Of a DNA stretch of 64,000 nt, positions 1 to 11,434 are shown one piece after another (positions within the stretch are counted from its first letter, which is position 1; every line of letters begins with the position of its first letter). The translations under genes and the position numbers were made by a program. The notes under the pieces are model-generated. The model was given only the letters and a program-made list of their open reading frames with translations, had not been told where the DNA came from and did no database searches. The stretch comes from Erodium maritimum (Eukaryota > Streptophyta > Magnoliopsida > Geraniales > Geraniaceae), in contig OY997593.1 in assembly GCA_963921825.1 (NCBI GenBank), positions 62,728,039 through 62,792,038 on the forward strand. Direction: 5' to 3'.

Positions 1-121
1 TTCTAAACTCTATCACCAATACCCTTTTCGACCTGCTTTATGTTCACAAGTCTACCAAATTTATTTGGAGACTTAGGAGTAGAAGTATGGGGCTGACGAT
101 ACTAGAAAGAAGAAGTACGTC

Positions 122-660
122 GTGAGCAAGTGGCTTTCTTTCCAGATGATAGACAATTGTTCGATCATGGATCAAGTCCACGTTTACGAGGACCTGTCCA
201 TCGCCATTGTCAATAAGGGGATGCAAATGGACGAGGTGTTCCTTGCCCATGTGATGTTGGAGAAGTTTCCACCGCCGTGGAAAGACTACCGCTACCACCT
301 CAAGCATAGAGAAAGGGATCTGATGCTTCAAGACCTCATTAGCCATATGAAGACCGAGGAAGCGAACCGCTTGAAGGACTCCCTAAGTTCCTTCCCATCA
401 CCTTTGCTGTCTTCGATGGCAAAGGCCAACATCATGGAGTCTAGTGGGTCGTCTCCTCAAACAAAGTTCAAACCAAAGCCCAAGACCATGGAAGCTCCCA
501 AGAAAGGACATATCAACAACCGCAAGAAGTTCGTGAAGCCCTCAACTGCTATTCAGAAACCGAAGCAGAACCTGTTGTGCTATGTTTGCGGTCAAGCTAG
601 ACACAAGGCCTACTAATGCATGAAACGTCAAGACTTTAAGAAGAATGACGCAAGGGCCTA
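122..660 (+). pseudogene. Copia Gag remnant with broken zinc knuckle
   Basis: The open frame at 122-616 resembles copia Gag of the UBN2 type, the capsid-like protein that packages element RNA. The middle part has the run MLEKFPPPWKDYRYHL and the segment KTEEANRLKDSL that follow one another in this family. A basic, lysine- and proline-rich tail leads to a nucleic-acid-binding CCHC knuckle at about 577-621. The knuckle reads CYVCGQARHKAY, then a TAA stop, then Cys, so the C-x2-C-x4-H-x4-C spacing is kept but a stop replaces the residue before the last Cys and Arg replaces the usual Gly before His. The Gag N-terminus extends upstream in a broken form. Family assignment is good; the protein cannot be made intact. 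Confidence 0.8.
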
Positions 661-3600
661 CATTGCTGAAGATGACAACATTGTAGTGGTTGTTGTAGCT
701 GAGGCCATGCTGGTTCACAACACTATTGACTGGGTGTTGGACTCCGCATCCACCCGTCATCTCTACAACTCCAAGGAGCTGTTCTACGAGTTTGAAGCAA
801 CTGAACCTGGTGAAGTTGTTCACATGAGAAATGACTCCACTGCAAATATTATTGGAAGCGAGAAGATCATGCTGAAGCTCACATCTGGGAAGACTATCGT
901 ACTCAGTAATGCCTTGTGTGTTCCCACTCTCTAACGGAACCTTATCTCGGGACCTCTCCTGATGAAGGCTGGACTGAAGACTGTTATAGAGAATGACATT
1001 GTTGTATTAATAAAGAATGAGGAATATGTAGGGAAGGAGTATTATTGTGGTAGTCTTTTCCTTTTCAATATTGATCATGTTATTCCGAATAATAAAATTT
1101 CTACTTCCGCTTATATCGCTGAGTCTCTTGATTTGTAGCATGGTAGACTAGGACATGTGAATGTTTCCTCAATTAAACAACTAATAAACATGTCTATTAT
1201 ACCATCGTTATCTACCTCAGAACTCTCGAGTGTGAGGTTTACATAAGGGCTAAATTTACTAAAAAAAACTTTGCAAGCCAGTCTCAACAAGACATATGCA
1301 CCTTCTTGAATTGATCCATACCAATCTTACAGGTTTCAAGAAATCTAGGAGCGAGGCAGGAAAACATTATTATGTTACCTTCATCGACGATTGTTCTAGG
1401 TTCACGAGAGTTTATCTTTTTACTACAAAGTATGAGGCTGAAGAGATGTTTATCAAGTATAAGAACAAGGTAGAAAACCAACTCGAGAGGAAGATCAAGA
1501 GAGTTCGATCTGATAGAGGAGGAGAGTATGGCTCAAACTTCTTGAAAGATGTTTGTGAATCAAACGGTATCATTCATGAAACCAGTGCACCATACATGCC
1601 TCAGCAAAATGAAGTAGCTAAACGTAAGAACTGAACGCTCAAGAACATGATGAATGCAATGCTTCTAAGTTCAGGCCTTCTTGATGAGATGTGAAGGGAA
1701 GCGGTCTTATCTGCTTGTCACATACTTAATCGTGTGTCGCAGAAGAAGCTTGATAAGACTCCTTACGAGTTATGGAAGGGTTATGCTCCTACCCTTAGGT
1801 TTCTCAGAGTGTGGGGGTGTTTGGCGAAAGTAGGCATAACTGACCCCAAGAAAACCAATATCGGATCAAGGACCTATGATTGCGTATTCATAGGCTATGC
1901 CAAGAACATCGCGGCGTACCACTTTATGTCTCTAGATGACCGCTCAATTTCCGAGGCTAGAGCTGTTGAGTTCTTCGAACACATCTTTCCAATGAAGAGG
2001 AACGTCGTTGTTGATCCGGTTGAACCCACTATCCCCTTTCCTTCACTTAGAGATAGGTGGGTTGCCGAAAGATCTACTTCGCATGGTCAAGATGAGGAAC
2101 CAAGGAGAAGTAAGAGATCCAGGATTGAGAAGAACTTTGGAGAAGACTTCGTCACCTCTTTTCTCTCCGAAGTTGATCACGAGAACGTTGTTTCAGACGA
2201 GTTAGTTTCAACCTTTCTATTAGAAGAAGATCCAAATACTTATAGTGAGACTTTGAGATCTGTTGACGCTAACCTTTGGAAGGAAGCTATCAAGGCTAAA
2301 CTTGATTCTATTGTATCGAATCGGATTTGGGATCTAGTAGACTTACCTAAAGGTTCCAAAATCATTAGTAGTAAGTGGATCTTTAAGAGAAAGTTGAGAC
2401 CTGATGGTACAATAAAGAGGTTCAAGACGAGACTCGTGGTTATAGGTTTTACACAACGAAAAGACGTCGATTACTTTGACACATACTCTCTTGTGACCAA
2501 GATCGCAAAGATAAGGTCTCTTGTCTTTTTTAGTTGTCATTCACGGATTGATAATTCATCATATGGATGTCAAGACCGCCTTCTTGAATTGTGATATGAA
2601 GGAAGAGATCTATATGTCACAACTCGAGGGGTTTGTGATCGCTGGTCAAGAGAACAAGGTGTGTAAACTGAAGAAGTCTTTGTATGGTCTGAAACAAGCA
2701 CCTAAACAGTGGTATGAGAAGTTCAATCGAACACTGGTGACACATGGATACAAGGTGAAAAACTCTTACTCTTGTGTGTACTCTAAGATGACAGAATCAG
2801 GTTGTGTGGTTATTTGTCTTTATCTCGACGACATGTTAATTCTTGGTGATAATATCGGTGCAATGAACCATACCAAGAAATTCTTGTTGTCACATTTCGA
2901 GATGGACTTAGGAGAAGCTGATGTCATTTTAGGTGTTAAGGTTATTAGAAACACAAATGGCATCTCCTTGAGTCAATCTCATTACGTTGAGAAAGTATTG
3001 AAGAAATTCAATCACTTTGACGTAATTCCTACTCACATTCCCTATGATCCAAACGTACACCTATCAAAGAACTTGGGTGACAGTGTGTCGCAAGTTGAGT
3101 ACGCCAAGATTATAGAAAGTGTGATGTTTCTCATGAACTGTACTCGACCAGACATTGCTTACTCGGTAAGCAGGTGAGTCGGTATACACATAACCCGGGT
3201 AACGAGCATTAGAATGCCTTACATCGTCTGCTAAAGTACCTGAAAGGAACTATGAATTGGTCCTTGCATTATAGTATTTTTTTTTCTGCCTCTTTGGAAG
3301 GTTACGATGATGCAAATTGGGTTTCAGGTAATGATGAGATCAGCTCGACGAGTGATTATGTGTTCACCCTGGGTGGAGGTGATATATCATGGAAGTCTTC
3401 ATAGCAGATGTGTATAGCCCGCTCTACCATGGAGTCTGAGTTCATTGCCCTTAAGTTGGCTGGGCAAGAGGCAGACTGGTTGAGGACCTTATTAGCAGAC
3501 GAACCTATTTGGGGAAGGCAAGTTGTGTTTGTTTCTTTACACTGTGATTCGCAAGGGCTATTTGTGTTGCAAAAAATAATGTGTATAATGGTAAGAAGAG

Positions 3601-3730
3601 ATAGATTTGTATCATGCACGATGCCGTAAGACAACTCATGAAAGATATAATGATTGCTTTGGAATTTGTGAGATCCAAAAGAAATCTTGTTGATCCTTTT
3701 ACTAAGGGTTAACCAAGGAGAATACTCTTT
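620..3730 (+). pseudogene. Copia Pol remnant: protease, integrase, RT, RNase H
   Basis: Domains in order: aspartic protease at 731-934, with DSAS where DSGA is usual; GAG-pre-integrase at about 1090-1200, containing HGRLGHVN preceded by a TAG stop; integrase core at about 1296-1640, with IDDCSRF and SDRGGEYG holding two of the catalytic acids, and QNEVAKRKN ending in a stop; reverse transcriptase from about 2260, with KWIFKRKLRPDG; a frameshift near 2520-2560; then [11 protein letters not shown] and [12 protein letters not shown], and the active site YLDDM at about 2820 (usually YVDDM). RNase H remains are at 3300-3500, including MESEFIAL and EADWL. Stops and shifts interrupt every domain, so this is a fossil polyprotein. 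Confidence 0.85.
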
Positions 3731-3850
3731 GATATGTCGAGAGGGATGAGGCTCAAGCCCACAGGTCAAGAAAGTATGGGTGACATGTGTTAGTAGTCAT
3801 ATGCAGTCATACTAGTCTTGATGCACTACATCTCCCATTCCTATGACATT

Positions 3851-4016
3851 AGCAGTGCTTGATGATCTATAACCAGGTTTGGTGGTGCTTTGAGACGCAC
3901 TTGATAGATCTTGATAATAATCTATAACCAGTATTGGTGATTTTTGTGACACGCACTTGATAGATTGTAATCCATAACTAGTTTTGGTGGTGCTATAGAG
4001 ACGCACTTGATGGGTT
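3851..4016 (+). repeat. Three short degenerate tandem repeats between pol and LTR
   Basis: A unit with the words ATAACCAG-TTTGGTGGTG, then GAGACGCACTTGATAG, recurs three times at about 55-65 bp spacing. It lies in the non-coding interval between the RNase H remnant and the poly-G tract. It has no open frame of note. Confidence 0.6.
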
Positions 4017-4446
4017 CTACTGACAGAATGGACTTCATGTCCTTAATAGCTCAAGACCCAGTTGAGAAAGTGATAGTGAGAAGCACTCGATGAGCTACCT
4101 ATGTGTGTGTGATGGTGGGCTGCCATCTATGGAAGACTTGGGAGCAAAAGTCTTTCGAGAGAACTCATTAGAACAAAGGTATACGCATGGCCTTTAATAT
4201 CGTTTAAAAAAGTTTCGCGGATTTATCGGGATCTGAAGAATTGTATGTGTTGTGTGATGTATCAACTAAAGCTAAGTAAGTTCAACATTCTATTCACTTA
4301 CTTTAAGTAAGTTGTTATCACATTTCACTATGAATCAATTCAAATCGAAAGATATTGATGTTTAAGTACCACACCTTCCTTTAATCAGAACATTTGTGGT
4401 GTTTTCTTTTACTTTAAATGTGTTCCTGTGCTTTCAACGTTTGTCG

Positions 4447-4451
<5 letters not shown>

Positions 4452-4483
<32 letters not shown>
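4452..4483 (+). repeat. 32-nt uninterrupted poly-G at the polypurine-tract position
   Basis: Thirty-two consecutive G residues follow CATT and stop one base before the LTR start TGTTGG at 4485. In plant copia elements the plus-strand primer (polypurine tract) is a short G-rich run at exactly this place, so this looks like an expanded polypurine tract. The length is extreme, and an assembly or sequencing error in the homopolymer cannot be excluded. Confidence 0.7.
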
Positions 4484-4484
<1 letters not shown>

Positions 4485-4485
<1 letters not shown>

Positions 4486-5310
4486 GTTGGAAAAAATGGC
4501 TTTTGTGGGGGGGTTGGTTTTTTCCTTGAATCCCACATCGACCAAGTGGTGAAGGGAAGAAGTATTTTTTATAAGCTTTATCTCCTTCCCTGTTCAACTT
4601 GCTCTAGTGGGCTCTATGCAGGTTGGGTCAGACCTGGCCTTGCGTGAACCGTCGCTGCCGTTTGTCTAGGTCAGGCCGGGCTCGGGCTCAGTTTCGGAGT
4701 CTGGTGGAGCCCCTGCGGGGCGGGCTAAAACACATTAATACTTTATTTTTTGGACAACTATATTCTGACTTGTTTTTGTGACCTATTCAACAATTTCAAA
4801 ATCGTTTGAACAAGTCGTGCAGTTAAGGGGATTTGGTGGTTACGGATTTCAATGGATATTTGACCCATATTCACTTGATTTAGTTTTTGAAAATCATGTG
4901 TGTTTTACTCTTATACCCCTGCATCTTTTACACTATAAATGCAGGCTCTGGTTCTTTAGTTTCAGCACGTTTTTACACTGCAAACCAGAGCCCGATTATA
5001 CACTATTCCCTTCCCGTTTTACTTGTTTCGACACCTCGTTTTGGTTACTGTTCCGTTTCTTCCACATCCAGTAGAGCGAGTGGGCGCGTTATTGGGTAGA
5101 ATTGTGTATCCTTGGGGAGCAACCGCTGTTATCACCATCACGGTCACGTCGGATTATTCTTTCAAATTAATGGACTTTGACGCCATGCTACAGCTACGGT
5201 TCCGCACGTTTTACCGATTGATTGTTTTGTTTATCACTTACTTGCTTTATTTTGTTCACAATTGTTTTGTTCTTAATTCATTAATGTAATTTACGTATAT
5301 TAAATCAACA
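4485..5310 (+). repeat. Probable 3' LTR of the first copia element
   Basis: It begins TGTTGGAAAAAATGG directly after the polypurine-like tract. A TATA-like word, CTATAAATGCAGG, near 4931-4943 would serve as the LTR promoter, followed by a GC-richer transcribed-type stretch. The right boundary is inferred from CAACA words near 5308 and 5329 and is soft because the partner LTR is off-window. Confidence 0.6.
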
Positions 5311-6733
5311 AGAACAACTTAAAACAACAAACTATTCAAATTGATCTCATTATCATTCATATAAATAGTTCAAATTTGAAACAACAAATGATCTTTACTT
5401 TTTAGTATGTTTTTTTTTATAAATAGTATGTTTTTTGTATTGAGCCAACAAAATCCAAGTCAAGCCGACCAAACTAGTAGTGGTAATTCATAATTACATT
5501 TTTATCTGTATATTAATTCTTAATGATTTTATGTTATGAAATTTGTAACTTGTATAATATATTGTTATTAAAATTTTCAATTGAACTTTTGTTTTTGTCT
5601 TTAAGCTGGAATAAAGCTAACATGTTATATAATTGGATTCATAATCATTTTGCGGGACGGAAGGAAAAAGGTAAAGTTGGGAGAAGAAGGGACAAAATTG
5701 TAAAAAGAGAAGGAAAGGACTGAGGTAAGTGAAGAGCAGTAAATATTGTAACCGTATGTGACGTCATTTCCCAGCTTTTCACCTGTTAAGCGCAGCGCAG
5801 CTCAGTCAGCTCACCAGATTCGATTCAGCTACGCTTTTCCTCTACTCCCATTCGCACGCGCTCCGCACCATGCAGCCACTACTACTGCATTATTATATTC
5901 TTGGTGACGCGACATCAAGTCGCGTCATCTATACGCGCTACTCTCATGGAGCATTTCACTCTATATCCATTACCACTCCCGTGCTCTTTTTTTGTTGTTT
6001 CCAGTCAGAAAGGTTCGGTAAAATCGTTTTCGGGAGTGGCGTGTGTGAAAAAGTGGAGCGAATGGACAGATGTGTATTATTTGATCGCGTTCCGTCCGAA
6101 AGTGGAAACGGAACGTGGCAAACATGCGTTGGCCCTTCCAGAAAAGAAACAACCCAACAACGTTTTAGTCTCTCTTCAAAAGCATATGATACCCAAATCA
6201 ATCATTGCTGGTGTACTTGTTGATCTTGTTGTTTCAGCATCAAAATCATTTTCAACGATTATAAATTTATATTTATTTTCCTAGTTATTTGAAAAATCAG
6301 ACCAGGATTTAAATCGCATGTGCTTCTATGTCGGTTTTAGATTGAGAATTACATTTAAGTTCAAATCAAGACCTGATATAATATGAAGATGGTAGAGCAG
6401 GGCCATGATGGGGAGCTATATATGTGTGTACACTTAATTTTGAGAAAGTCGCAATAATTGTAGGGGAGGAGGGAAGGTAGTGTTTAATGCTCCTACAATA
6501 AATTGGGTGATGGTTTTGGGATGGTCTTTCTTGGTTTGTCAGAGGAGTAGCAATTTTGCTGATAGATACAACTCAATGTCTACCACAAAGAAGCAACTAA
6601 TTCATTACGCACAAGACCTACAATTATTTGCTACGAGTTCTACACCCAAGTCCCAAACCCTAACTAGCTTTCAACTTAGGCTCTCATCTGTTCTTCCATG
6701 GACTGAAAATACTATCATACCTTGTTGAGACTA
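5311..6733. other. No recognisable gene
   Basis: AT-rich DNA to about 5740, then a more balanced segment (5750-6270) with CpG words and several short overlapping frames but none longer than about 127 codons and none with a recognisable motif. It could be a transcribed leader or a decayed element; nothing in it lets me choose. Confidence 0.5.
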
Positions 6734-6994
6734 TAAGAGCATCCACAATGGTGGACGATGAGCTGACGGTGAAGTGTTGGCGGTGAACAGTAGCTGGCGT
6801 GGAGCAGACGAGGAGGAGGCGGTGAGCTGGCGGGGAGTAACTTTTTCAGCTCTGGCGGAAAAAGTAGTCGTTGAGCTCAACGCCAACAATTACCGCTGGC
6901 GTTGAGAGTTGTTCCACCTCGTTGACTGTTGGACCATCACACGCTAGCGACACGTGACAAGGCGCTGGTAGTTGCATAATTCAATTCCCCCCTT

Positions 6995-7002
6995 TATAAA
7001 TA
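6995..7002 (+). promoter_or_regulatory. TATA-like box of SANT ORF-A
   Basis: TATAAATA lies about 91 bp before the ATG at 7093. A box of the same kind precedes the ORFs in the related elements, which supports a shared promoter. Confidence 0.55.
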
Positions 7003-7092
7003 GCACCCCTCATTTTTGTTAAACACATCACCAACATTCTCTCAATCTACCACTCTATTCTTCCTCCACATTTCATGTTTTTTTGTTTTCAA

Positions 7093-8048
7093 ATGGAATT
7101 GGATCTCAACGAATGGGGGGATATGGTCACCGAGTTGGGCGACGACATGTTTGACTCGACAACTCAACAATTTTTCCCTTCGAGCGTTGTATCCGGAGCG
7201 ACAACCAAACGATCTCCAATGGTTACCGAGGCCGGCGCCGACAAACAACCTAAAGCAAAACCGAGGCGAATACTATGGACTGTCGATGAGGATGAGCGTC
7301 TAGTTCGTGCTTGGATGCACCATTCCTACAATTCAATTCACAGGAATGCGAAGCATAACATGAAGTATTAGGGGGCCATCGCCGAAGAAGTTGCTTCTAT
7401 GTGGGGACCGGATGATTCCAAGAGGAGCCCGAAGTAGTGTAAAGACCACTGGAGCCAAGTGAATCCTAAAGTGACGAAGTTCCAGGGTAACTACACACGG
7501 TGTATGAATGACCAGAGGAGCGTCCGTTCCGATGATGAAATCACGACATTGGCCAAGGAATGTACTTGAAGAAAGAAGGCGCTCCATTCACTTGGAAACG
7601 TTGGTGAAGGCTCGTCAGAAACGAGCACAAGTAGACGTCTAAAATTTTTGTTGTCGACATACCCGAGGGTGAATACGAAGGCACACCAGCGAGTAATTTC
7701 GACCCATCTACCGACTCGGGTAAGCGCACTCGTGAAGATACACTTGGGGAGGACATTGAGCGCACCACGGGATGTCTTACTGCCCAGCGGTGTACAAGCG
7801 GCCTATGGGTCATAAGGCGGCAAAAGATGCGAAGCTCAAAGGTAAAGGCCTTAGCAACCAAGAAGGAGCTTCTCGAGCGTGTTGAGGCGGCCCATTTAGT
7901 TGCGGAAAGAACAAACCAAGTGAAGCTGAAGCTCATGGCCTTCGATCGATGGGTGCAAGAGGAAGCGAAGGACAAGTCGACCATGACCCCAACTGAGCTT
8001 GAGGCACACTTTGCGAACCTTGCGTTGTTGCGTGATTTGATAAAGTAG
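7093..8048 (+). pseudogene. SANT/Myb-like ORF-A with NAM-associated C-terminus, disrupted
   Basis: The N-terminus starts MELDLNEWGDMVTELG. The SANT/Myb-like DNA-binding domain at about 7273-7480 shows WTVDEDERLVRAWM, HRNAKHNMKY, then CKDHWSQVN and KFQGNYTR. The domain is cut by TAG at 7369 and TAG near 7435. A downstream segment carries RPMGHKAAKDAKLKGK, typical of the C-terminal domain often called NAM-associated, and a final coiled-coil-like piece (LLERVEAAHLVAERTNQ, ELEAHFANLALLRDLIK) in another frame. Such proteins are known as the Myb-like ORF1 partner of Harbinger transposases and are often annotated as glutathione S-transferase T3-like. This copy is dead. Confidence 0.75.
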
Positions 8049-8219
8049 TGCCGCCTCCTGAATTATCTGCTTGTTCTCCAATGTTGTTGTTTTTCATTAG
8101 TTGTTTTTGTTTTTCCATTAATGAATTGTAGTCTTTCTTATGCCTTGGTTTGCGTGAGATTATTTCCATGACCATGCAAAAAGTCCAAAATTCCCTTTGG
8201 TGGATGGTGGTTTTGTGGA

Positions 8220-8226
8220 TATAAAA
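8220..8226 (+). promoter_or_regulatory. TATA-like box of SANT ORF-B
   Basis: TATAAAA about 114 bp before the ATG at 8340, in a TTCC/CTTC-rich leader that resembles the one before ORF-B of the related element near 16400-16600. Confidence 0.5.
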
Positions 8227-8339
8227 GCCACATCTTCCTTCCATTATTTTCACACCTCTTCAATCCACAACCTCTCTTCCTCCACGAGCTTTTTTTCTTC
8301 AAACTCCTTGCTATCCTTCATTCCTTTTCCGAAGGGCAA

Positions 8340-8732
8340 ATGGTCAGCACTGCAGCAGTCTACCCCTGGCGCCATGAGGAGGAGATGGTTTTGGTGCTAT
8401 GCTGGCTACACGATGCCCATTCGGGCCCAAATAATAGGAATTGGCTGGAAGTGTTCGCCAACTATGTCAGAAATGCATCGGCCGACGCCTCGTGGCGTAG
8501 ACAGAAGTAGTGCAGGGACCATTGGTAGAGGCTATCCCTGAAGATGCACTGTTTCAATTTATGTTACCGTGAAGCAGTGCGCGCTCGCCTTCCGGAACAA
8601 ACCGAAGAATTTCTTCGAACTACAGCGGTGGACCGGTACCTTGCCCAACATAGCCACCACTTCACAAAGTTCTCGCTTTGGGAGATCATTAAAGACCACC
8701 TGAAGTTCCTCCAGTATGTTCACAAATTGTAA
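8340..8732 (+). pseudogene. SANT/Myb-like ORF-B, disrupted
   Basis: After ATG the sequence gives YPWRHEEEMVLVLCWL and NRNWLEVFANYVRNAS, a Trp-spaced SANT-like helix set. TAG interrupts it just before CRDHW and again just after. The rest (CFNLCYREAVRARLPEQ, FTKFSLWEIIKDHLKF) stays readable to the stop at 8732. A homologous ORF lies on the minus strand at about 16060-16490 with the same word order. It differs from ORF-A in sequence but has the same general plan, a second small DNA-binding-type protein on one element. Function unknown; dead here. Confidence 0.65.
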
Positions 8733-9081
8733 ATCGTGAACATGCTAAGTTGGCTTTCCCTTTTCGGTGATAATAACGTGTACTTTTCCGTTCACAAGCT
8801 TGTTTGTGTTATTTTCGAGCTTGTTTGTGTTATTTTCTTCTTATTTTCAATAAAAATTATGCTTTTAATTATTATTTTATTCTCCCCGCTGACGGCTCCC
8901 CGCCGGTAAAAATTCTCCCACTGTAGGTTGCTGGCATTTATCATAAGCAGTGAGCTGGCGGCGAACAAGAAAAACAATATTTTAATTCTCACCGCCAGCA
9001 ACCGGCGATGGCGTTGTGGATGCTCTAAGAACATGTTTAACACAAAGAAATAGTAAGAGAAAGTAAATAGCCAGGTGTATG

Positions 9082-9793
9082 GGTGGGTGTCGGCTAATGA
9101 CCACTCTTTTGACCGATAATCAGATCGTGATTATCGGTTTACTAAAATCCATAATCGATGGTTATCTAAGAATCCGGTCGGTCACAGGGTCGACCGGTTA
9201 CGGTTTTTATCTGGTCCACCAAGCCTATTTGATTTTTTTGGGCCTTCATTTAAGCTTCAAATTTGAACTATGACTTAAGTTGTTTAACGAAATTTTATAC
9301 TTCATATCTATTTGTTGACATCATTTTTAAATATTTGTCAATTTAGTTAACAAAGTTTTTGGTAACAGTTGGTTTTTTCCCCATATATTATTAGGGTTAA
9401 GGTTAATTGGTAGCCGAAAAATAAATGGACTTAAATGCAAATGGGTTAGTTGGTGGTTTAAAATTAAATGGACTGAAAGTAAAATGGGCTTAGCACATAA
9501 ACATATAATTTCGGTAAAAGATGTTGAGCCGAGGCATGGACTAAATCAGCTCAATGTAAATTAAATCTATTTGGGCTTAATTATGGACAATCCAATAAAA
9601 ATGAAAAAGTAATAGGTTTATGAAATAAAAGTCAATCGGCCGGTTTTTTACCGGTTTGAAAGATACAAAATCGTATCCATCCAATATACCATCGGGTTGG
9701 TATTTTTTTAACTGTAACCGTCGTCGGTGACACCGGATCATGTGATTTCGGTGATGGAGACAACCGATGACGGCCGGATATTTACACACCCCT
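9082..9793. mobile_element. Possible hAT-like miniature element
   Basis: The left end GGGTGGGTGTCGGC and the inverted right end AGGGGTGTGTAAATATCCGGC are related, and 8-bp flanks AGGTGTAT (9074-9081) and AGGTGTTT (9794-9801) agree in seven positions. That fits a hAT-type target duplication. Inside are several CCGGT/ACCGG words and no ORF over 70 codons. The inverted ends match only partly, so the call is tentative. Confidence 0.4.
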
Positions 9794-9880
9794 AGGTGTT
9801 TGACTATGAAGTAAACTTAAAGAATTTTTGACTATTTGAGTTCAGTGTTATAATAGTATTCAATGAATTAAGCCAAATGT

Positions 9881-11352
9881 ATATTTCAGTTCTATTGGAA
9901 AACAGAGCGTTTTTGGGTGGCGACTAGGGTTTGGGTTTCCGCTGTCGCTGCCTACCGTGAGTGGTCCTTTTCTTGTTTGACCTATGACGAATCTAAGTGC
10001 CGGGTACGTGGCTTAGTACCTTTGGGAGCTTTTGCAGGGTTTTTTGGCCAAGTTTTGTATGGAACTTGGTGGCAAGGGGGGAGACAAGATTTTAAGACTG
10101 TAGTATGCTTCTCAGGTCTTCCGATTGTGAGGTGTATTTCTGTTTCAGAGGTGGAACAAGTTTGATTCGACGACCACATTGTAGTTTTACGGTGGTCAAG
10201 ACCAAGGAGAGGTAGCACCAAGGAGACAATGGCTTGTGGTTGGGTCTTGGCGGCCAATTTGGTATAGTGGCAGAGACACGATCGTCCCATCTGAGGGCTA
10301 TAGGGCAGTGGACGGTGGTCGATAGCGGAGGCGCGGGAAGTTGCGTGTTTCCTTCAATGAAGGTTGTCATGGAGGCTCCGATATCGACGTCTGTTGGTGG
10401 GATGAGGTGTTCAGGTGGAAGACCATCAGTGGTGGCACGCGTTGCTGGACATCAGGATGTCGTTGTCGCGACGACGTCGGGTTTATCTCAGGCTGGCAAG
10501 ACAACGACGGTAGTAGTGGCGGAGGATAGAGTGGATGCAGCGCGAGTAGCCGGGCGGTGCTTCAATCCACGACTGTTGTTCGTTTTACTGCATAATGGAT
10601 AAGTTGCGAAGGGACCTAGTCCTCAATCAGCGACAGAATGTACCTGTCTGCTGCTAGTGCTCAGACGATCAATGGTCTAACACTAATCATGAGCATTGAC
10701 TTAGAGGGGCCCGCGGGGTCCAATTAATGGATTGAAAGTCCAACCAGCGAGGGGAGAAATGCACCCTCACCTCGATCAATGAGGACTTTGTGGTCTAGTT
10801 GGGATTCTGACGGTAATATCGCCTCACTGGACGTATGGATGCATCGGTTCCACCAAGTACAGGCTCGACATTATCCTATAAGATCGGGAACCAGCAACAA
10901 TTCATTTTAAAGGCCCTCATTATAATCAGAAGGGGGACGACATCAGCTAGGTCCTCGGGAAGATGCTTAGTCCAATTGAACCATTTTCGTCCCTAGTTAC
11001 AAGGTTGCCCATGCCGCCATTCTCGGGATTCAATATTCTACTATAGCACACTCTAGAGTCGATTTGTGCCTTTTTGGATTATAGGGTTCACTCGGCCCTA
11101 CTCCACATTCTTCAGCCACTGTACCGGTTGCCTCGGCCGCTATCGCAACATTCTCCTATCGACACCCTTGAAACTCTTCGGTGAAAGAGTATTTTTCAGT
11201 TTTAGTAGTTGTTCCACAATGTGTGGATCTTTTATTTTGTTTCCTTGTACTTATTTCAATTGTTAGTTGTCCCTTCTAGGTGACATGTTTTGGGACTGTA
11301 CCTCTGGAGATTTCCTTTTATTAATATATTACTCTCTTTACCCGCTAAAAAA
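9881..11352 (+). mobile_element. 5'-truncated LINE copy with A-tail and TSD
   Basis: The 11-bp word AAGCCAAATGT occurs at 9870-9880 and again at 11353-11363, directly after an A-run (eight A at 11347-11354, partly shared with the repeat). That is the signature of target-primed reverse transcription. The end before the A-run (TTATTAATATATTAC...ACCCGCT) resembles the 3' tails of plant LINEs. The interior is too decayed for a firm ORF call; short frames at 10234-10602 and 11066-11266 have no recognisable domain. Confidence 0.6.
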
Positions 11353-11434
11353 AAGCCAAATGTCTAGCTCAAACAAAGATTTGAGGAGAGAAATAACAAA
11401 AACTTGCAATTTAAATAAACTAAGCAAATGTTTA

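Larger units (their letters stand above)
1..5310 (+). mobile_element. Decayed Ty1/copia LTR retrotransposon (5' end outside window)
   Basis: Gag, protease, integrase, reverse transcriptase and RNase H remnants follow one another in the copia order on the plus strand from 122 to about 3715, then a non-coding stretch with short tandem repeats, a poly-G tract and a 3' LTR beginning TGTTGG at 4485. The 5' LTR lies to the left of the window, so no TSD can be checked. Many stop codons and at least one frameshift show that the copy is dead. The LTR right end is uncertain; runs ending in CAACA occur near 5308 and 5329. Confidence 0.85.
6737..9025 (+). mobile_element. PIF/Harbinger-like element A, two SANT ORFs, no transposase seen
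   Basis: The left end GAGCATCCACAATGG and the inverted right end (GAGCATCCACAACGCC on the other strand) form short terminal inverted repeats. Each is flanked by TAA (6734-6736 and 9026-9028), the 3-bp TWA target duplication of PIF/Harbinger elements. The 2289-bp element holds two decayed ORFs with SANT/Myb-like domains, each preceded by a TATA-like box. No DDE transposase ORF is visible, so mobility would have to be supplied in trans. Both subterminal regions are rich in GCTGGCGG / CCGCCAGC words. Confidence 0.8.

Noticed and set aside
4396..4647. Gly-rich (plus) and Pro-rich (minus) small ORFs
   Set aside because: Created by the 32-nt poly-G tract at the copia polypurine position.
5870..6284. 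Two overlapping frames of about 120 codons that could be exons
   Set aside because: No recognisable domain, no consistent splice sites and no homologous words elsewhere in the window; left as unassigned.
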